Positions 62,027 to 64,000 of a DNA stretch of 64,000 nt are shown here, in pieces; the first letter of the stretch is position 1, and every line of letters begins with the position of its first letter. The DNA is from an uncultured Clostridia bacterium (GTDB lineage: Bacteria; Bacillota; Clostridia; Christensenellales; Borkfalkiaceae), in contig CALZDP010000002.1 in assembly GCA_945638575.1 (NCBI GenBank), positions 102,688-166,687 on the forward strand, written 5' to 3'. The translations under genes and the position numbers were made by a program. Under the pieces are notes generated by a model. It made no database searches, was not told the DNA's origin, and was given only the letters and a program-made list of their open reading frames with translations.

Positions 62027-63265
62027 TTACTTGCCCGAAAGAATTTTATCGGTTATTAGTTGATACGCAGTTTCGTTCGGATGAAGTTCGTCGTTAGTAA
62101 ACCAAGCCCTTGTATATTGCCCTTTGTTGGAAATGGGTATTGCCGAATAAATGTCTACGTAACGCGCTTTGTAAGTTTCCGCACAAGTTTTAACGGCTTC
62201 GTTAACGCCTTGAATACCTTGGTTATTATGGCCGTTACTTAAACCGCCCGTATAACCGTAAGTGGACTGACAAGGTATGTTGCTTAAACATATCAAGGTC
62301 GCATTAGGATTTGTTTCACGCAAGGTCTTTAAAATATAATTGTAATAGCCGTAGAAAGTGCTTACAGGCTTGTTATAAACGGCGTCCGAAAAAGCATCCT
62401 CGCCGGCAAGGTCGGTTTTTACGCCCATTTTAAGTACGGAATCACTCTTGTTGATTTCGTAACTGTCGTTTGTTCCGCCCATTACGAAAACGTAGTCTGC
62501 CTTTTTGACGGCATTTAAATTGTTCTTAATCTGCGTGGGAATGGAAATTGATTTATTGGCATAGGCCGCGTTATAGTAGGAACAAAGCGCACCTGCGATT
62601 GCAGGATTTGTGCATAAAGCAAAATCGCAGATTTCGTCAAGCATATTTACGTAATTTTTGGTAATGCCAGTTATGGTTTTAGGCCTGCCGTTTTCATATT
62701 GGTATTTACCGTTTTTGTCAACCGCCCACCAAGTGTTGGTCTTCCACCACTCGGCGTTTTGGTCGGTAATGGAATCGCCGAAAAATACCACTCTTTTGCC
62801 GTAAAGCCTACCCACGTCCGGCGCGGATAAGGTGTTGCCGTACTCTTCGTAATTGACAACGGAAATATTAACGGTTTCGGTTTGGTCGCCGTATGCCAAG
62901 GCAAGGGTTGACGTTGCCATTAAAGTTTCGGTATCCATACCTTGATTAATGGTTTTTGCTATTATTACCCCTTTAGTGTAACTGAAATCGGTACAATCGT
63001 ACTCGCCTTCCGTAACCGAAAAGGTAGATTCGCCTGCCTGCAATATGCAAGTTGCAAGCGGCTTTTCTTCGTATTCCAGTTGCTTTGTTAAATTATAGGT
63101 TTCGCCTTCGGTAAGATAAATGTTTCGTATAACTTCGGGCGGAGTCGGCGGTTCGGTGTCTTTGCTTCCGCTGTCAGAACCGCCGTTTACGGTCGGTGTG
63201 CAACCTGTTAACAAAATTGTTGCCGTAAGGGCAAAGCCCATACACAATGTTAAAAATTTTTTCAT
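62027..63265 (-). CDS. SGNH/GDSL hydrolase lipoprotein
   Basis: Its 412 residues have a lipoprotein signal (C22 in LTGC), a linker, a small beta domain (about 45-140, Ig-like) and an SGNH hydrolase domain: S165 in FFGDSITD, GGTNDS, and the C-terminal DELHPN with H395. It is a surface-anchored esterase, probably acting on an acyl group of an external glycan. GGGAG precedes the ATG. It has its own promoter and lies next to the partial endonuclease/phosphatase-family gene. Confidence 0.9.
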   Translation of the reverse strand: MKKFLTLCMGFALTATILLTGCTPTVNGGSDSGSKDTEPPTPPEVIRNIYLTEGETYNLTKQLEYEEKPLATCILQAGESTFSVTEGEYDCTDFSYTKGVIIAKTINQGMDTETLMATSTLALAYGDQTETVNISVVNYEEYGNTLSAPDVGRLYGKRVVFFGDSITDQNAEWWKTNTWWAVDKNGKYQYENGRPKTITGITKNYVNMLDEICDFALCTNPAIAGALCSYYNAAYANKSISIPTQIKNNLNAVKKADYVFVMGGTNDSYEINKSDSVLKMGVKTDLAGEDAFSDAVYNKPVSTFYGYYNYILKTLRETNPNATLICLSNIPCQSTYGYTGGLSNGHNNQGIQGVNEAVKTCAETYKARYVDIYSAIPISNKGQYTRAWFTNDELHPNETAYQLITDKILSGK

Positions 63266-63309
63266 AATTCTCCCTTAAGTTCCATTTTTTGAAATAAAAC
63301 TTTATTTTT

Positions 63310-63338
63310 AGATTAACACCCTTTACCCTTGTTGTCAA
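63310..63338 (-). promoter_or_regulatory. Promoter of the SGNH lipoprotein gene
   Basis: On the minus strand a perfect TTGACA (63338-63333), 17 bases, and TAATCT (63315-63310). Confidence 0.7.
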
Positions 63339-63382
63339 TAGCGTTTTGAAAAAAAATTTCAAAATTTTGTTTTCGAGAAATG

Positions 63383-63407
63383 AAAAAACGCCTTGACGGC
63401 GTTTTTT
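63383..63407 (-). terminator. Terminator downstream of the endonuclease/phosphatase-family gene
   Basis: AAAAAACGCC / GGCGTTTTTT with loop TTGAC. On the minus strand it lies about 130 bases after the stop at 63540; it is U-rich on both strands. Confidence 0.8.
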
Positions 63408-63474
63408 ATTATCATCTGTCATTTATGTATATTGCTTGTTATAAGCGACTTTTATAAGATTTATTTCGGGACGG

Positions 63475-63522
63475 CTATATAATAAGTTGCCTATATAACA
63501 AGTTCCCCTATGGCTCGGTTGC
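63475..63522. repeat. Three tandem repeats of 16 bp
   Basis: CTATATAATAAGTTGC (63475), CTATATAACAAGTTCC (63491) and a diverged CCTATGGCTCGGTTGC (63507); the first two match at 14 of 16 positions. They lie just after the stop of the gene at 63540, resembling in period and base content the repeats at 61812. Confidence 0.6.
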
Positions 63523-63539
63523 AATCTTGTGGTTTTACG

Positions 63540-64000
63540 TTAATTTAGGCTGAAAGTCATGGTTACGGGGTTATGGTCGGAATAAGCAAAGCCCGTATCG
63601 ATGACTTGGGTTGACTTTAAAGTTACGTTTGCCGATATAATGAAGCCGTCGATAGTGATTACAAACTGGTTTTTATTATACGGGCCGTCTGCGTTACGGC
63701 AGGAAGGAACGGGGTTTTCAAGCGACAAAGCCTTAACCAAGGATAAACCCGTGTCTTGTAAAAGATCTTCCTTAATAGGCTGAGCCCAAGTGTAATCTTT
63801 ACCGCTGACGCCGAAAATTTTACTGCTGTCCCCTAACAAGTCCTTGTTAAAATCACCGCCGCAAAGGACGTAATTGCCCTTTTGGTACTCCCCTTTCATA
63901 TCGTTGATTAACATTTCAAACTGCTCGTCTGCGATTTTTCCGTCGGAAGTATAGGCGGAAAGGTGGATTACGTATATAACGAGTTCTTTGCCGTTATCGG
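63540..64000 (-). CDS. Endonuclease/exonuclease/phosphatase-family protein (5' end outside window)
   Basis: The C-terminal 152 residues are visible; the frame is open to the window edge. Family motifs are the VIHLSAY strand, GGDFNKDL and the terminal SDHNPVTM with the catalytic histidine. The domain hydrolyses phosphodiesters in nucleic acids, sphingomyelin or phosphoinositides. Neighbouring secreted lipoproteins suggest it may be secreted as well, but the N-terminus is not visible. Confidence 0.82.
   Translation of the reverse strand, partial: DNGKELVIYVIHLSAYTSDGKIADEQFEMLINDMKGEYQKGNYVLCGGDFNKDLLGDSSKIFGVSGKDYTWAQPIKEDLLQDTGLSLVKALSLENPVPSCRNADGPYNKNQFVITIDGFIISANVTLKSTQVIDTGFAYSDHNPVTMTFSLN

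Noticed and set aside
62671..63422. Minus-strand frames at 62671-62904 and 63174-63422
   Set aside because: They overlap the SGNH lipoprotein gene or its promoter in other frames, with no supporting start signal.
61812..63522. CRISPR array
   Set aside because: The units of 16-17 bp adjoin directly without spacers, are degenerate, and no cas gene is present.

Overview
The window reads as a chromosome segment of an anaerobic, low-to-mid GC Firmicute of the Clostridia type. The evidence is the gene families and gene orders: mcsA-mcsB-clpC; a ywlC-ywlE-rpiB-upp cluster; a DnaB/DnaD-like plus DnaI-like helicase-loader pair; comEC next to holA; lon next to engB; and many lipoproteins with AGGAGG-type ribosome binding sites. 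Species cannot be assigned from sequence alone; an uncultured gut lineage is plausible given the glycan-degrading content. Nearly all genes lie on the minus strand. No tRNA, rRNA, insertion sequence, phage or CRISPR array was seen.

Region 1 (1-29.7 kb) is mostly housekeeping. It holds protein quality control by arginine phosphorylation (clpC, mcsB, a short mcsA, and the likely phosphatase ywlE 3 kb away), UDP-glucose synthesis (galU), uracil salvage (upp), tRNA t6A synthesis (ywlC), the replicative helicase dnaB, pepF, a DegV protein, signal peptidase I, sbcC-sbcD, the helicase loaders, c-di-AMP cyclase cdaA, holA, comEC, a metallo-beta-lactamase-fold protein, a probable 6S RNA on the plus strand, an M18 aminopeptidase, engB, lon and a short-chain dehydrogenase. 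A 36-residue membrane protein follows cdaA where cdaR would normally stand.

Region 2 (29.8-64 kb) is a large glycan-use locus. One stretch from a strong promoter at 48.9 kb to a terminator near 32.0 kb looks like a single operon of about 17 kb: a 1297-residue lipoprotein, a sugar-binding lipoprotein, two ABC permeases, a DUF4127 protein, a GH31 glycosidase, an Ig-like lipoprotein, a glycerophosphodiesterase-family protein, a GH26-like lipoprotein and nanE. Perfect 12-13 bp hairpins separate its first, second and last genes from what follows. A GH36 enzyme lies downstream. A second set (59.1-50.7 kb) encodes an SGNH esterase, a second DUF4127 protein, a ROK sugar kinase, GH20, GH31 and a GNAT-like acyltransferase, followed by an RpiR/MurR-type regulator with a consensus promoter and a palindromic candidate operator. 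Flanking genes encode a phosphodiester glycosidase, an esterase, a secreted SGNH hydrolase and a partial endonuclease/exonuclease/phosphatase-family protein.

The joint presence of a glycerophosphodiesterase, a sugar-1-phosphodiester glycosidase, beta-hexosaminidase, alpha-glycosidases, esterases, a ROK kinase and ManNAc-6-P epimerase, without sialic acid lyase, fits scavenging of a phosphodiester-containing, ManNAc/GlcNAc-bearing glycan such as a teichoic-acid-like polymer. That is inference. A 1-kb intergenic region at 48.6-49.65 kb carries a structured leader, a possible 44-codon ORF and a probable structured RNA ending in a strong terminator.
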